The notes under the pieces: generated by a model
What the model was told of the DNA's origin: nothing
The model's database searches: none
What the model saw: only the letters and a program-made list of their open reading frames with translations
Source: Candidatus Thiodiazotropha sp. LNASS1
Lineage (GTDB): Bacteria; Pseudomonadota; Gammaproteobacteria; Chromatiales; Chromatiaceae
Length of the DNA stretch: 64,000 bases
Direction: 5' to 3'
Assembly (NCBI RefSeq): GCF_964212655.1
Contig: NZ_OZ156465.1
Span: forward strand, 992,001 to 1,056,000
Part shown: in pieces, positions 18,863 to 27,664 of the stretch
Position numbering within the stretch: position 1 is the first letter of the stretch
Layout of the letters: the number at the start of each line of letters is the position of its first letter
Made by a program: the position numbers and the translations under genes

Positions 18863-20020
18863 CTAATTATTTAGTTTATATGTGCCTATTTCTTCATATT
18901 CATTTTCACCCATAGGCATTAAAACAAGGAAATAGCCCTCTTCGAAAGGCTGGAAGGACAAAGTGCTTATATTTGATTCGTGGGTCACAATAACAAGGTT
19001 GCCATTGCCGGAGAATGACCCAATCTTGTCCTCTAATTGTGATATGTATAACTCTGCTTGATCCTCAGCAAGGTTCTCACCTGAAATTAAGTATTCCACA
19101 GATTCCGCCTGACCGAACGCAAAAGTCGCGGTTTCCTTTGCCAGGCAGTGCGGACTTGTCAGGACATGTTCTATCGGCACACCCCTCGATTTGAACTGTT
19201 TTCCTATTCTGATCGCTCGCGCCTTACCCTTTTCGGATATATTATCTTCGCTTTTGCAGGATGTGTCGCGAAGCAATGAACGTGTACTGTCTTCATTTGT
19301 CTCCATGGTTGGCGATCTTAGAACAATCACTAAGCCGCCTGCTTCTAATTTCCCCCACACTTGATAAAGCAGTCTGATATAACTGACGAGGCCGTCAACC
19401 TCGCTTTTAGTTAATATGTCTCGCCACGCCGGCATGAAACGCCCCTTTCCATCAAGGATACTTCTGGCAAGATCATCATTAGCAAGTTTGTCCGTCTTAT
19501 GTGGATTGGTGTGATCGATAGGCTTGATTCCAATGAGATTCGTCATGGTTCCATTTCCATCACCCTCCTTGCCGTGGCAGATCGAACAATATTTTCGGTA
19601 AACACGGAAGCCGAGTTCAGGGTCGCCGGTTAGAGTGTGACTCGAAGTACTGAGGAAACGTAGATAAGCAATCAATGCCTTGATCTGATCAGGACTGAAA
19701 ACATTTTTCCATTTGGGCATGTCTTCACTGATCTGGCCGTGGCCTGCGCTATCAGATACGGTATCTCGCGCTTCTCCTGTGATAATTTTCTGAAGTGCGC
19801 TGTCACTTCTGGAAAGAATGGCAGACGTCAGGTCTTCAGCCTTGATTTGCATCTTTTTCGCCAGAGGTCCGTTGCCTTTGCCATTGATACCATGACACAG
19901 CAGACAATGCGAAATGTATAGCTTTCTACCTTCAAAGGCGGGAGGAAGTGCGGCAGTAACGTCAGGGATTAATAGTATGAGTAGAGCGATTGATGCCACC
20001 GATTGGATCATGTGTTTCAT
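18863..20020 (-). CDS. Diheme cytochrome c fused to a histidine-phosphatase-like domain
   Basis: A 385-residue exported protein. Signal peptide 1-23. Two class I cytochrome c domains follow, with heme sites CLLCH (39-43) and CSICH (145-149) and likely axial Met ligands near 101 and 196. Residues 228-385 resemble a histidine phosphatase of the SixA/periplasmic type (VIVLRSPTMET, LTSPHCLAKETATFAF, VIVTHESNIS). The catalytic RHG of that family reads RSP here, so the nucleophilic His is missing although the second His (347) remains; phosphatase activity is doubtful. Divergent from the monoheme cytochrome at 20245, with a shared palindrome between. Confidence 0.8.
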   Translation of the reverse strand: MKHMIQSVASIALLILLIPDVTAALPPAFEGRKLYISHCLLCHGINGKGNGPLAKKMQIKAEDLTSAILSRSDSALQKIITGEARDTVSDSAGHGQISEDMPKWKNVFSPDQIKALIAYLRFLSTSSHTLTGDPELGFRVYRKYCSICHGKEGDGNGTMTNLIGIKPIDHTNPHKTDKLANDDLARSILDGKGRFMPAWRDILTKSEVDGLVSYIRLLYQVWGKLEAGGLVIVLRSPTMETNEDSTRSLLRDTSCKSEDNISEKGKARAIRIGKQFKSRGVPIEHVLTSPHCLAKETATFAFGQAESVEYLISGENLAEDQAELYISQLEDKIGSFSGNGNLVIVTHESNISTLSFQPFEEGYFLVLMPMGENEYEEIGTYKLNN

Positions 20021-20082
20021 GTATCTACCCTCTAATTACATATCATTAATAAATGGAATAATTTAAGAATTAATAAAGGCAA

Positions 20083-20102
20083 TCTTAAGGTTTCTTTAAG
20101 AA
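20083..20102. promoter_or_regulatory. Near-palindrome TCTTAAGGTTTCTTTAAGAA, candidate operator
   Basis: An inverted repeat (TCTTAA...TTAAGA) in the divergent region between the cytochrome-phosphatase gene (63 bases away) and the monoheme cytochrome gene (143 bases away). It matches in 18 of 20 bases the palindrome at 27307-27326 ahead of the multiheme operon. The shared spacing and location suggest a common regulator. Confidence 0.5.
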
Positions 20103-20244
20103 ACCATCGATAAATATATGGTGAATTCTCTTTTTTTGCTTGAAAGCTTGACCGCATGCAAGAGTCCCGATATTTTTTGTTATTCCAGAGCCATTTAATC
20201 CCGAATCAGCAGAATAGGTTTTCTTACAACAGGAGTCTGCATTT

Positions 20245-20574
20245 ATGTTGATCATGAAGTTGATTCCGGTAGTTGCGGTCATAATTTTGTTCCCGGTGTC
20301 AGTTGCCCAGGCGGATGGCGATCCTATCAGAGGTAAGTTGCTTGCTGAGACGGATTGCGCGGACTGCCACGGCGATGATGGTTTGGGTGATTACGACAGG
20401 CCTCCCATTGCCGGCATGAACCCTAAAGAACACATTAAAGAACTTATGAATTACAAGACGGGCAAGCGAAAGGATGAGAACGAGGACATGGATGTGGCTG
20501 ATCTCAGTGAACAGGATATGGCTGATGTCGCCGCCTACTATGCCTCGCTGCCACCGCCGCCTCAGAAGAAATAA
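20245..20574 (+). CDS. Monoheme class I cytochrome c
   Basis: A 109-residue periplasmic cytochrome. A signal peptide (1-23) precedes GDPIRGKLLAETDCADCHGDDGLG, with one CADCH heme site, and PPIAGMNPKEHIKELMNYKTGKR, which supplies the distal Met, as in half of a cytochrome c4/c553. AGGAG lies nine bases before the ATG at 20245. It converges on the multiheme operon at 20621 and may shuttle electrons between the inner membrane and the multiheme proteins. Confidence 0.88.
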   Translation: MLIMKLIPVVAVIILFPVSVAQADGDPIRGKLLAETDCADCHGDDGLGDYDRPPIAGMNPKEHIKELMNYKTGKRKDENEDMDVADLSEQDMADVAAYYASLPPPPQKK

Positions 20575-20620
20575 TTTTTTCAGTGTATCACTCCAAGAAT
20601 GCTGGAAAGAATTCTTGGTA

Positions 20621-22414
20621 TCAATAATCAAAACCATCGTGTACTTCCCCATGGCAGTTGAGCCAGCATGTGCCATTGTGCAGGCCATTGTCTATCCAGG
20701 TGGGTTCTGCAAAGATACCAGCGCCTGTAATCTCACGAACTTGCCCAGCCACATTTGAAAAGGTGAGAAAATTGATCAGGTGCTGGTTCGATGCTGAGCC
20801 ATGAGGATCATGGCAGTTGATGCAGGCAAGGTTTTCACCGATCACGTGCTTGTCGTGTGGAAAGGACTGGTCAGTGTATAAATTACCTGAATCATGGCAT
20901 TTAAAGCAGAGACTGTTTGAGAGCGATGTGGCATTCAATGGGTCAAAATCATAAGCCTGTGACAGGATACCCTCATGTGTAGATCCATGAGGGCCCGATG
21001 GACCAGAGCCTCCACCGGCAGGAGACGCATTGCTGCTGTGACAATCACTGCAGTAGATTTGTCCACTGATCGTACTCAGTGGAATATCGTTGCGAAGACT
21101 GGGCACCTCGTTGTTGTTACCGGGATTATTGAGTTCGATAGGATGATAGGAAACCAGAGCGGGATTTCCTGAATTCACTTTGTCTCGGATATTATAGACA
21201 CCGTCTTGACGCACCATATCGTAGCTGTTGGCCGTCGAACAACGCTGATTGTCGCATGCGCTCTTTCCAGGTACACCATGACACTTGAAGCAGACTTCGT
21301 ATTCGTAATCCACTTCAGGTTTTACACTCCCATTGATATCGATCCCTGTCACACCCACCATGCTGCCATTGACGAAGGGTGCAGTTGAGTGGTTCGTGCT
21401 CATTGGACTGATCGGATCGAATGAGATCATAGGGGGCGAACTGAACATGGCATGTGGATTATGGCAGTCTTCGCACTCAACATGCAGTGTCATGGTAAGC
21501 GGATTCTCCTCGCGTGTGTTGTCATGGCCAATGCTGGGTGTCTGCTCCACCGGATGGTGATAGAATTTTTGTTGTTCGGCCTGTATATCGGTCTGTGCCA
21601 CCGTTCCGTTATGGCAGAGGTAACAGGTATTCTCTTCCTGCTCCTTGATAAGTCGCTCCGGTGTCGATGCATTGTGGGGTGTATGACAATTCATGCAGGC
21701 ATTCTCCTGCACCGTCAGTCCCACCCATGCGGGCTTCCGATCTGACCATGGATTTGTACCCTGCGGTGTGGCGGTAGAGGTGGCATGAGAGCTGCCCGTC
21801 CAATCCCAACCGGTGCCTGTCGGAATATGACAGGTAGTGCACAGTTCACCGTTCAATGTTGATTTGTGAAGAAAGGGCGGATGCATATCTTCATGCGCAT
21901 CGTGACACGAGGCGCAGTGAAGTTCGTTGTTTCTCAGCGGCAGATCAACGTTGTTGGGATGGATCAGATCCGGGTCGGTCGGCAACAGATTTTGATTGTA
22001 TAGAATCGATACCGGATGATCATCTGAAAGGTCTGTGCCCACAAGTGCACGTCCTGTCACAAAAGTACTGCCGAGGTCATTGGTTACCCCGGGATTGATC
22101 ATGTTCCCCAGGGCAATGGTGCCGTCATGGCAGGAGAGGCAAAGCACTGATGAGGCGCTCATGGTGCCTGCTTCCGCATCCTTGGTGCTGCTTTGGTAGT
22201 CAATATATCCACCACCTGAATGTCTGTTCCATAACGGTGAATCGGGAGCCGCAGCATGAGGTGTATGGCAGAATATGCAAATTCGATCTTCCGTTTGACT
22301 CTTGACCAGTCCAGGTCCTGTTATCGAAAGATTATGAACAGTATCAGCAACACCAGCTAAAACAGTACTGGAGACAATCATAAGACATATGAAGGGTAGA
22401 GAGATCCTATGCAC
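20621..22414 (-). CDS. Dodecaheme c-type cytochrome
   Basis: A 597-residue exported multiheme cytochrome. Signal peptide about 1-20. There are eleven CXXCH sites (CIFCH, CLSCH, CASCH, CTTCH, CMNCH, CYLCH, CEDCH, CFKCH, CSDCH, CFKCH, CINCH) plus one CXXXCH (CWLNCH) near the C-terminus. The first four hemes, with CHTPH, LWNR, CLSCHDGT and GTDLSDDHP, repeat the layout of the tetraheme protein at 26539, so it looks like that module extended by eight hemes. Start codon GTG, one base after the NHL gene. Last gene of the operon; probably periplasmic or extracellular. Confidence 0.9.
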   Translation of the reverse strand: MHRISLPFICLMIVSSTVLAGVADTVHNLSITGPGLVKSQTEDRICIFCHTPHAAAPDSPLWNRHSGGGYIDYQSSTKDAEAGTMSASSVLCLSCHDGTIALGNMINPGVTNDLGSTFVTGRALVGTDLSDDHPVSILYNQNLLPTDPDLIHPNNVDLPLRNNELHCASCHDAHEDMHPPFLHKSTLNGELCTTCHIPTGTGWDWTGSSHATSTATPQGTNPWSDRKPAWVGLTVQENACMNCHTPHNASTPERLIKEQEENTCYLCHNGTVAQTDIQAEQQKFYHHPVEQTPSIGHDNTREENPLTMTLHVECEDCHNPHAMFSSPPMISFDPISPMSTNHSTAPFVNGSMVGVTGIDINGSVKPEVDYEYEVCFKCHGVPGKSACDNQRCSTANSYDMVRQDGVYNIRDKVNSGNPALVSYHPIELNNPGNNNEVPSLRNDIPLSTISGQIYCSDCHSSNASPAGGGSGPSGPHGSTHEGILSQAYDFDPLNATSLSNSLCFKCHDSGNLYTDQSFPHDKHVIGENLACINCHDPHGSASNQHLINFLTFSNVAGQVREITGAGIFAEPTWIDNGLHNGTCWLNCHGEVHDGFDY

Positions 22415-22415
22415 G

Positions 22416-23423
22416 TCAGTTACCCACCTTCAGGTATTGAAAAACCTGGATGCGTTGATTGTAAGAATCAGCCACGAATATCTTGTCATCCCAGATCGCA
22501 AGACCTGATGGCATACGAAAATTACCAGGGGCATCACCAATGCCGCCGAACTCAAGCAGGAATGCCCCACTCTGGTCGAAAATCTGGATGCGGTTTGCCA
22601 ATGCATCGGCGATATAGATATGCCCGTCGGAGTCAAGGGCAAGTCCCTTTGACTGAGTGAAATAACCTGAAGCATTGCCTTGTTTGCCAAAGGTTTTCAG
22701 ATGACGGCCTTTGTTATCGAAAGACTGAATCCTGAAATTCATGGTGTCATTGACATACAACCGCTGGTCGAAAAATGCCAGGTGACTTGGAAAATTAAAC
22801 TGTAAGTTTTGCTCCCCGCGCTCACCGATCTTATATAAAAGATCTCCGTCAGAATCGAAAACCAATACCTCATGGGCCAGAGTATCCGCAATATAGAGTC
22901 GCTGTAATTTTGGATCGAAAGCCAGGCTGGTAGGACGCAGGAAACCTTTTAACATGTGTAATGTCTTCAGGCCGGAATTGAGGATGAATACTTTGTTCAA
23001 TTTGGAATCGGCGATAAACAGCCTGTTTTTCGCCAGTGAAACCCCGATCGGCGACTCTAATCGATGAATTCCGGCATGATCGATTTTACGATAGGATTTG
23101 CTGTCCAATTCGAACAGATGCACAACTGCTGCATCAGGATCCGCTACCGCTATCCTGTTTTCATTGACGGCAATTGTATATGGACGTGACAGGCTGTGTT
23201 CTTCACTGCCGGTGAGCAGATCGAGAAACCTACGGAAGAAATTTTTTTCAAATCCCAGGTCCTCAGCGTTTTTGAATGCGGATATGAATTTAATTCTTGA
23301 TATTTCAGGTGTTGCCGGCCAAACCAAATGCGGTGTATCACTGGTTTCGTTGAATGTCACCGGTCCGGTCGATGAACAGGCGCCAAGCAACAGTAGAAGC
23401 AGCATGCCCAAATATTTGGTCAC
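22416..23423 (-). CDS. NHL-repeat beta-propeller lipoprotein
   Basis: A 335-residue protein with a lipoprotein signal peptide (LLLLLLGAC, lipid on about Cys16) followed by LVWPATPEISRIKFI and about six NHL repeats (for example IYIADALANRIQIFDQSG), forming a six-bladed beta-propeller. Such proteins often serve as binding platforms and accompany multiheme cytochromes. Start codon is GTG at 23423 with GGAGG five bases upstream, overlapping the barrel gene's stop. Paralogous to the protein at 27665. Likely outer-membrane anchored. Confidence 0.87.
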   Translation of the reverse strand: MTKYLGMLLLLLLGACSSTGPVTFNETSDTPHLVWPATPEISRIKFISAFKNAEDLGFEKNFFRRFLDLLTGSEEHSLSRPYTIAVNENRIAVADPDAAVVHLFELDSKSYRKIDHAGIHRLESPIGVSLAKNRLFIADSKLNKVFILNSGLKTLHMLKGFLRPTSLAFDPKLQRLYIADTLAHEVLVFDSDGDLLYKIGERGEQNLQFNFPSHLAFFDQRLYVNDTMNFRIQSFDNKGRHLKTFGKQGNASGYFTQSKGLALDSDGHIYIADALANRIQIFDQSGAFLLEFGGIGDAPGNFRMPSGLAIWDDKIFVADSYNQRIQVFQYLKVGN

Positions 23424-25435
23424 ATGATCCTCCGTCTAAAGGTAAACATCAGTCTGTCGTCGATGGTCTCTGTCAACCCGTTGTCCTGTGATCTGTCAAC
23501 GGTACGACGATCGTGATGGTAGTTTAATTCAAGATCGACTTTACGATATCGCCAGCGAGCCCAAATACCGGCTGAGATAAACTCATCATCCAATCGACCG
23601 CCTGTGATGACACTACCCTCGTCATGTCTCTTCCAAGCGCTGATGGTCGGTCGGATTGTCAGGCTAGGACGAGGCTGCCAATTGGCTGTAAGGTCGATTC
23701 GGTAGAGATCCGTATCCAAGGATTCCTGTTCGGTGAACGATTGCGTTGCGTTAAGGTTCCATAAAATTCCCCTGGATCGGGTGTTTTCGAAAGTTGTCCA
23801 GGAGAAAAGTTGCCTATATGTGTAACTCGTTGATTCGAATCCGCCGGACAGTGTGAAGCGTCGTTCGGCGCCAACAAGGGCATCGATACCTGCCAGTTTA
23901 AAATGGAATTCCAGATCCGTGAGGGTATTGCGTGTGCTCTGTAGAAAACTCTCACTGGCACCTGAAATGAGCTTGTCATCAGACTTGCTGTCGGAATGGG
24001 AAAAACGTACCCAATCATAGTCGATTGAGAAATTATAGTTTGTAAAGGTGGTGGAAAACTCCTGTGATGGTAATTGCTGCGCATTGTAACTGACCAGGAT
24101 AGTGTCACCGGTATCGATTCTGACACCCGGTATCACTTGGATTTGTGTGAGGTCTCCTGACAGACTCAGCACCGTGTAATCCATCCCCTCATCGTAAACA
24201 ATGGTGCCACTGCTGTCGGTGACGATGATGCTGCCGGTAATTATGAAGCGCCGGTCAAGAATGACCGCACCTGTCAAAGGAACGACGTGACTCTCATCAA
24301 TGACATCCACAAGCCCAAGATTTGAAATACGGTCGGTCTCTTGATAGGTGGCTCCTAGCCCGGCCCTGACATTGGCGCCCAGGAGATTGCTCTTGTTGTA
24401 TTGCGTTTCAAGCCCAAAACGCCATCTGTCTTCATCCACGTTATCAGAGTCTCGAGTATTAATATTCACATGGGCTGTGGTATTTAGATTGTTGTACAAT
24501 CTATGGTGCAATTCGAAATCACCTCCATGCTCCTCATTTTCGATAGTCTGAGTAATGGATTGATAGTGATAGGAGGTGCGACTGTAAAGATTGTCCAGGT
24601 GCTGTATCCGGGCTGTTTCATCCACTGTCAGACGCTCATTGGCGTTGAACCCGGTACGGTCGTAATAGTTGATGAGTGACTGCAACTGGCTATTTCGTCC
24701 CCAATGTAGATTATGCGATATGTTGGCTCTGTCCAGCTCATAATCCTGATCACGCGTGATGATTCTGTCATCCAAGCTGGCATGCTCCAGATGCACGCTT
24801 AATTTACTGCTGCGCCCTTTCAGGATCAAACTCTCGAGGATCTCATCACGCTCCGTCACCGAACTGTTGAGACTGGAGCGGAACTCTTCATCCAGTGACC
24901 TTTCCTCGTATGTCAGACTCATCGGGAATGCCGGATTTTTCCATTGAAGCGTGGCATTCTTAGTATCAATCACCGTATCGTAGCGGCTGCCCAGAGAGCC
25001 TGTGTTGAGGTTTGAGCTTCTTTGTGCGGATAAATTAACGCCCACTGGTCCGGGCGTGCCCCGTAGCAGGTTGGTCTGAAAAAGGTAATTTAGAAGTTCC
25101 CCATCATTTTCCTGCCGGGTAACACTGGAGTCGAACTCACTCCGGGTGTATACAGGCTCGATATCAATCAGAAACCAGGCAATCTCCGGATCCAGTACAT
25201 AACCTATCTGACCCACTCTAAAACCGGCCTCCCACTCAGTTTCACGGGAGTCGGTACCATTTCTCCTATTGGTGCCGTCAAACTTTACAATGGCCTCGAG
25301 TTCAGTGGGATAAAGAACAATATTCTCCCCAAATTGAGCATTGAGGCTACCGGTCCAAAGCATGACGAGTATAAAAAGTAACCATGAATAAACCGGTGGA
25401 TCTGCGATTCTTGGCATGGTCTCTACCGGAACCAT
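23420..25435 (-). CDS. Outer-membrane beta-barrel protein of the cytochrome cluster
   Basis: A 671-residue exported protein (signal peptide about 10-35, ending LNA/QFGEN) made of alternating amphipathic strands with many aromatic residues, as in large barrels of about 20 or more strands. No TonB box or plug domain is visible. One insertion near 400-460 (GSIIVTDSSGTIVYDEGMDYTVLS) looks like a small domain. Lying between periplasmic and lipoprotein cytochromes, it is the candidate porin of a porin-cytochrome conduit. ATG at 25435 follows the previous stop by 5 bases; 25417 is an alternative. Confidence 0.75.
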   Translation of the reverse strand: MVPVETMPRIADPPVYSWLLFILVMLWTGSLNAQFGENIVLYPTELEAIVKFDGTNRRNGTDSRETEWEAGFRVGQIGYVLDPEIAWFLIDIEPVYTRSEFDSSVTRQENDGELLNYLFQTNLLRGTPGPVGVNLSAQRSSNLNTGSLGSRYDTVIDTKNATLQWKNPAFPMSLTYEERSLDEEFRSSLNSSVTERDEILESLILKGRSSKLSVHLEHASLDDRIITRDQDYELDRANISHNLHWGRNSQLQSLINYYDRTGFNANERLTVDETARIQHLDNLYSRTSYHYQSITQTIENEEHGGDFELHHRLYNNLNTTAHVNINTRDSDNVDEDRWRFGLETQYNKSNLLGANVRAGLGATYQETDRISNLGLVDVIDESHVVPLTGAVILDRRFIITGSIIVTDSSGTIVYDEGMDYTVLSLSGDLTQIQVIPGVRIDTGDTILVSYNAQQLPSQEFSTTFTNYNFSIDYDWVRFSHSDSKSDDKLISGASESFLQSTRNTLTDLEFHFKLAGIDALVGAERRFTLSGGFESTSYTYRQLFSWTTFENTRSRGILWNLNATQSFTEQESLDTDLYRIDLTANWQPRPSLTIRPTISAWKRHDEGSVITGGRLDDEFISAGIWARWRYRKVDLELNYHHDRRTVDRSQDNGLTETIDDRLMFTFRRRIM

Positions 25436-25440
25436 GCTGA

Positions 25441-25779
25441 TTACTTCTCTTTGATTAAATGACAACGGTTACAATTTGCGAAACCGTCATCAAAGGCCTC
25501 ATTGCCATTATGACAAGTGGAGCAGACTTTACCTTCTTTCATCAGATCCTTATTGATCGGTGTGGTACCCGTCTTCATTTCAAAGATCTTGTTATGGCAG
25601 GCATCGCATCGATAATTGATGCGGTGTATCCAGTGGGGAAAAATGGATGGCGGAAATGATTTTAATTTTTCCGGGTCCCCTCCCTCGCGCTCATACTGAA
25701 TATCCCCCGGTGCAGCAAAAACAGAAGCATATGTTGCTATCAAAAACAGGAACACCAACTGTGATGGGCATCTTCGCAT
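25441..25779 (-). CDS. Triheme c7-type cytochrome
   Basis: A 112-residue periplasmic cytochrome. Signal peptide 1-22, then FPHWIHRINYRCDACH, FEMKTGTTPINKDLMKEGKVCSTCH and CNRCH: three CXXCH sites and distal histidines, the pattern of small cytochromes c7/c3 that carry electrons through the periplasm in Geobacter-like systems. Second to last three-heme unit before the barrel gene; the genes are five bases apart. Confidence 0.88.
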   Translation of the reverse strand: MRRCPSQLVFLFLIATYASVFAAPGDIQYEREGGDPEKLKSFPPSIFPHWIHRINYRCDACHNKIFEMKTGTTPINKDLMKEGKVCSTCHNGNEAFDDGFANCNRCHLIKEK

Positions 25780-25832
25780 ACACTTACCTTCTGCTTTTTT
25801 TACATCGCTGTGTCGTCACAGCAGATGTATTA

Positions 25833-26519
25833 TCATTCTTCTTCTTCGTCGTCTTCATCGCTGTTTAAATGGCAGCGATCGCATGCTTTGAGAGAGAAGG
25901 AAACTTTCTTTTTACCGTGGCAGGCACCGCAGGAGACGCCTTTTTTCTTCATCTCCTTCATCGTGGCCGGATTTCTTTTGTAGGGATAAAGGGATGGATT
26001 GTGGCAATTCTTGCACCCCAGCCATTGGGTATGAGCAGAGTGAGGAAAGAATGCGTCGTCCTCGGGCTCCTCACCTTTGATAACAAAGTCCCACTGGAAT
26101 GCTGTGGCCCACAGCGCGCGAGGATCCTCACCGGGCCGCGGTCGAATCAATCCCTGTTCCAGTGCGGCTGACCAATCAATATTTTTTTTATAGTCTTTAG
26201 GCAGTAACTTCTTTACCCGATCCCACTCCATGACCGACTCAATCTCCGGTCTTGGCGCCTTATCATCGGGTAGATTGAACAGCATACCTTTCGATCCGGC
26301 TGCATGATTTTGTTGAAGTTCCTTGGATTGGGCTTCGATCAGCGCCGCCTGTTTTTTTAATTCCTGTTCCGCCAGCTCTTTAGCTGTCGGAGGCTGGATA
26401 TCGAAAAACAGCTGCTTGGTCTTTGTGCTGCAGGCAGCGACGATCAGTACCAGTGAAAGGACCAGGGCAATTTTCATTACCCTGGTTCCCAGTCTTAGTT
26501 TTTCCGCCATTGCGCTCAT
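25833..26519 (-). CDS. Triheme cytochrome lipoprotein
   Basis: A 228-residue lipoprotein (lipobox LIVAAC, lipidated at Cys30 of the longest form) with a helical linker (about 45-75) and a C-terminal triheme c7-like domain: FFPHSAHTQWLGCKNCH, GVSCGACHG and CDRCH. The acidic tail ends in a run of Asp and Glu. A shorter start at 26477 (MKIALVLSLVLIVAAC) is also plausible. Anchored to a membrane, it could pass electrons between the periplasmic pool and the barrel. Begins 19 bases after the tetraheme gene. Confidence 0.85.
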   Translation of the reverse strand: MSAMAEKLRLGTRVMKIALVLSLVLIVAACSTKTKQLFFDIQPPTAKELAEQELKKQAALIEAQSKELQQNHAAGSKGMLFNLPDDKAPRPEIESVMEWDRVKKLLPKDYKKNIDWSAALEQGLIRPRPGEDPRALWATAFQWDFVIKGEEPEDDAFFPHSAHTQWLGCKNCHNPSLYPYKRNPATMKEMKKKGVSCGACHGKKKVSFSLKACDRCHLNSDEDDEEEE

Positions 26520-26538
26520 ACGGCGAAACCACTGTGAG

Positions 26539-27165
26539 CTACTTAACGTGACAAGCCAGACACAGGGCGCTTCCAGCGTTACTCATGCGCAGAAAAGGCT
26601 CATTTGTATTGTCATGTACGGAGTGGCAGGTACCGCACTCTACTTGATCACCACCCGTACCGAACAGTTGCAGTCCGTTCACTTGTGAATTCACAGGTGC
26701 AACAAAATCGACGTCCTGTGCGGCATTGTAGGTCAGGGAGATCGGATGGTCATTACTGAGGTCAGTACCAAGGCTGTCGCCCAGACTGAAAATTCCCTGC
26801 CCGGCGTTAACCCCACTTGGAAAGTTGAGAAGTTGATCCGCAGCCACAGTTCCATCATGACAACTCAGACATGCCAGCGAGACGCCCGCTGGCGAGCCGG
26901 CAATGGTCATATCCAGTGAAGGACTGCTGTACATCGTGTACGTTGCCTGCGTGTCCTCATGGTTCCATAGTGGGGTTGTTGTGTTAGTAGTACTGGCGTC
27001 ATGAGGAGTATGGCAGTAAGCGCAGATCTCGGTATTGCCGGCATTTGTCAACAACGTCGTATTACTGGTCAGGTCATGAGATGTGCCGGTGATTTCTGCA
27101 AATGCCGCAGTGCCATAAAGGCCAAGTGATACAAGTAAGGAAGCTAGGATAGCTATTTTTTTCAT
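26539..27165 (-). CDS. OmcE-like tetraheme cytochrome, candidate nanowire subunit
   Basis: A 208-residue exported cytochrome with four hemes: CAYCH (48-52), CLSCH (99-103), CGTCH (177-181) and CLACH (202-206). Signal peptide 1-23. The run CHTPH, PLWNHE, CLSCHDGT, GTDLSNDHPI, CGTCHSVHD, FLRMSN, LCLACH matches what I recall of the tetraheme OmcE family of Geobacter, whose members polymerise into extracellular heme wires. The ATG at 27165 has GGAGG six bases upstream. First gene of the operon; the long leader carries repeats and a palindrome. Filament formation is inference. Confidence 0.82.
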   Translation of the reverse strand: MKKIAILASLLVSLGLYGTAAFAEITGTSHDLTSNTTLLTNAGNTEICAYCHTPHDASTTNTTTPLWNHEDTQATYTMYSSPSLDMTIAGSPAGVSLACLSCHDGTVAADQLLNFPSGVNAGQGIFSLGDSLGTDLSNDHPISLTYNAAQDVDFVAPVNSQVNGLQLFGTGGDQVECGTCHSVHDNTNEPFLRMSNAGSALCLACHVK

Positions 27166-27232
27166 TCCGATCCTCCAGGTACTGATAGGATGATGCACCA
27201 GCTTCTTGTCAGTGCTGTAAGCCGATTTTTTA

Positions 27233-27278
27233 TACTTCTACTGCGTGGATACTTCTACTGCTTGAGTACTTCTACTGC
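27233..27278 (-). repeat. Three direct repeats ahead of the tetraheme cytochrome
   Basis: TACTTCTACTGC occurs at 27233, 27250 and 27267, an exact 17-base period; on the gene strand the unit reads GCAGTAGAAGTA. The array ends beside TATAAAAAAT (minus strand, about 27234-27225), a possible -10 box, so the repeats could be activator sites or part of the leader. Confidence 0.6.
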
Positions 27279-27303
27279 TTTTTGGAGATTATTATTTTTA
27301 TAG

Positions 27304-27328
27304 AATTCTTAAGGTTTGCTTAAGAATT
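27304..27328. promoter_or_regulatory. Perfect 10-bp inverted repeat, candidate operator
   Basis: AATTCTTAAG (27304-27313) and CTTAAGAATT (27319-27328) flank the spacer GTTTG. It is about 140 bases upstream of the tetraheme cytochrome start. The core (27307-27326) is nearly the same as the near-palindrome at 20083-20102 in the same redox island. Confidence 0.55.
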
Positions 27329-27664
27329 GGGACAATATTCCCATAACATCCCAAGGAATATTAAGACAGCTATGTGTAATCGTCAATGACTGTTGGGAAC
27401 TATTTGCTTAATTGTTTTTAATAGTCATTAAATTCCCAGTTTTTATTAACAAACTTTTAGAATTAACTGACGTTAGTAGTAGGAAAATAGATTGGTGAGC
27501 GATTTACTCACTCACCGTTTAACTTTGATGATTGATGTATGTCACAGGATGATAAGCCTTGGCCATCAGAATATTTGAATAGCTCCACTTGAGTCGATGT
27601 TATCAGTGAGACTGAAAGTTCCCCAAGTGCAGTGGCGTGATATCTCTAATAGTAGATTCACCCA

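Larger units (their letters stand above)
27166..27664. other. 499-bp intergenic region of the redox island
   Basis: Holds the leader and control region of the multiheme operon (direct repeats and palindrome listed separately). It also holds a hairpin at about 27493-27515 (GGTGAG...CTCACTCACC), which may end transcription of the NHL gene whose stop is at 27665. No gene seen. Confidence 0.5.
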
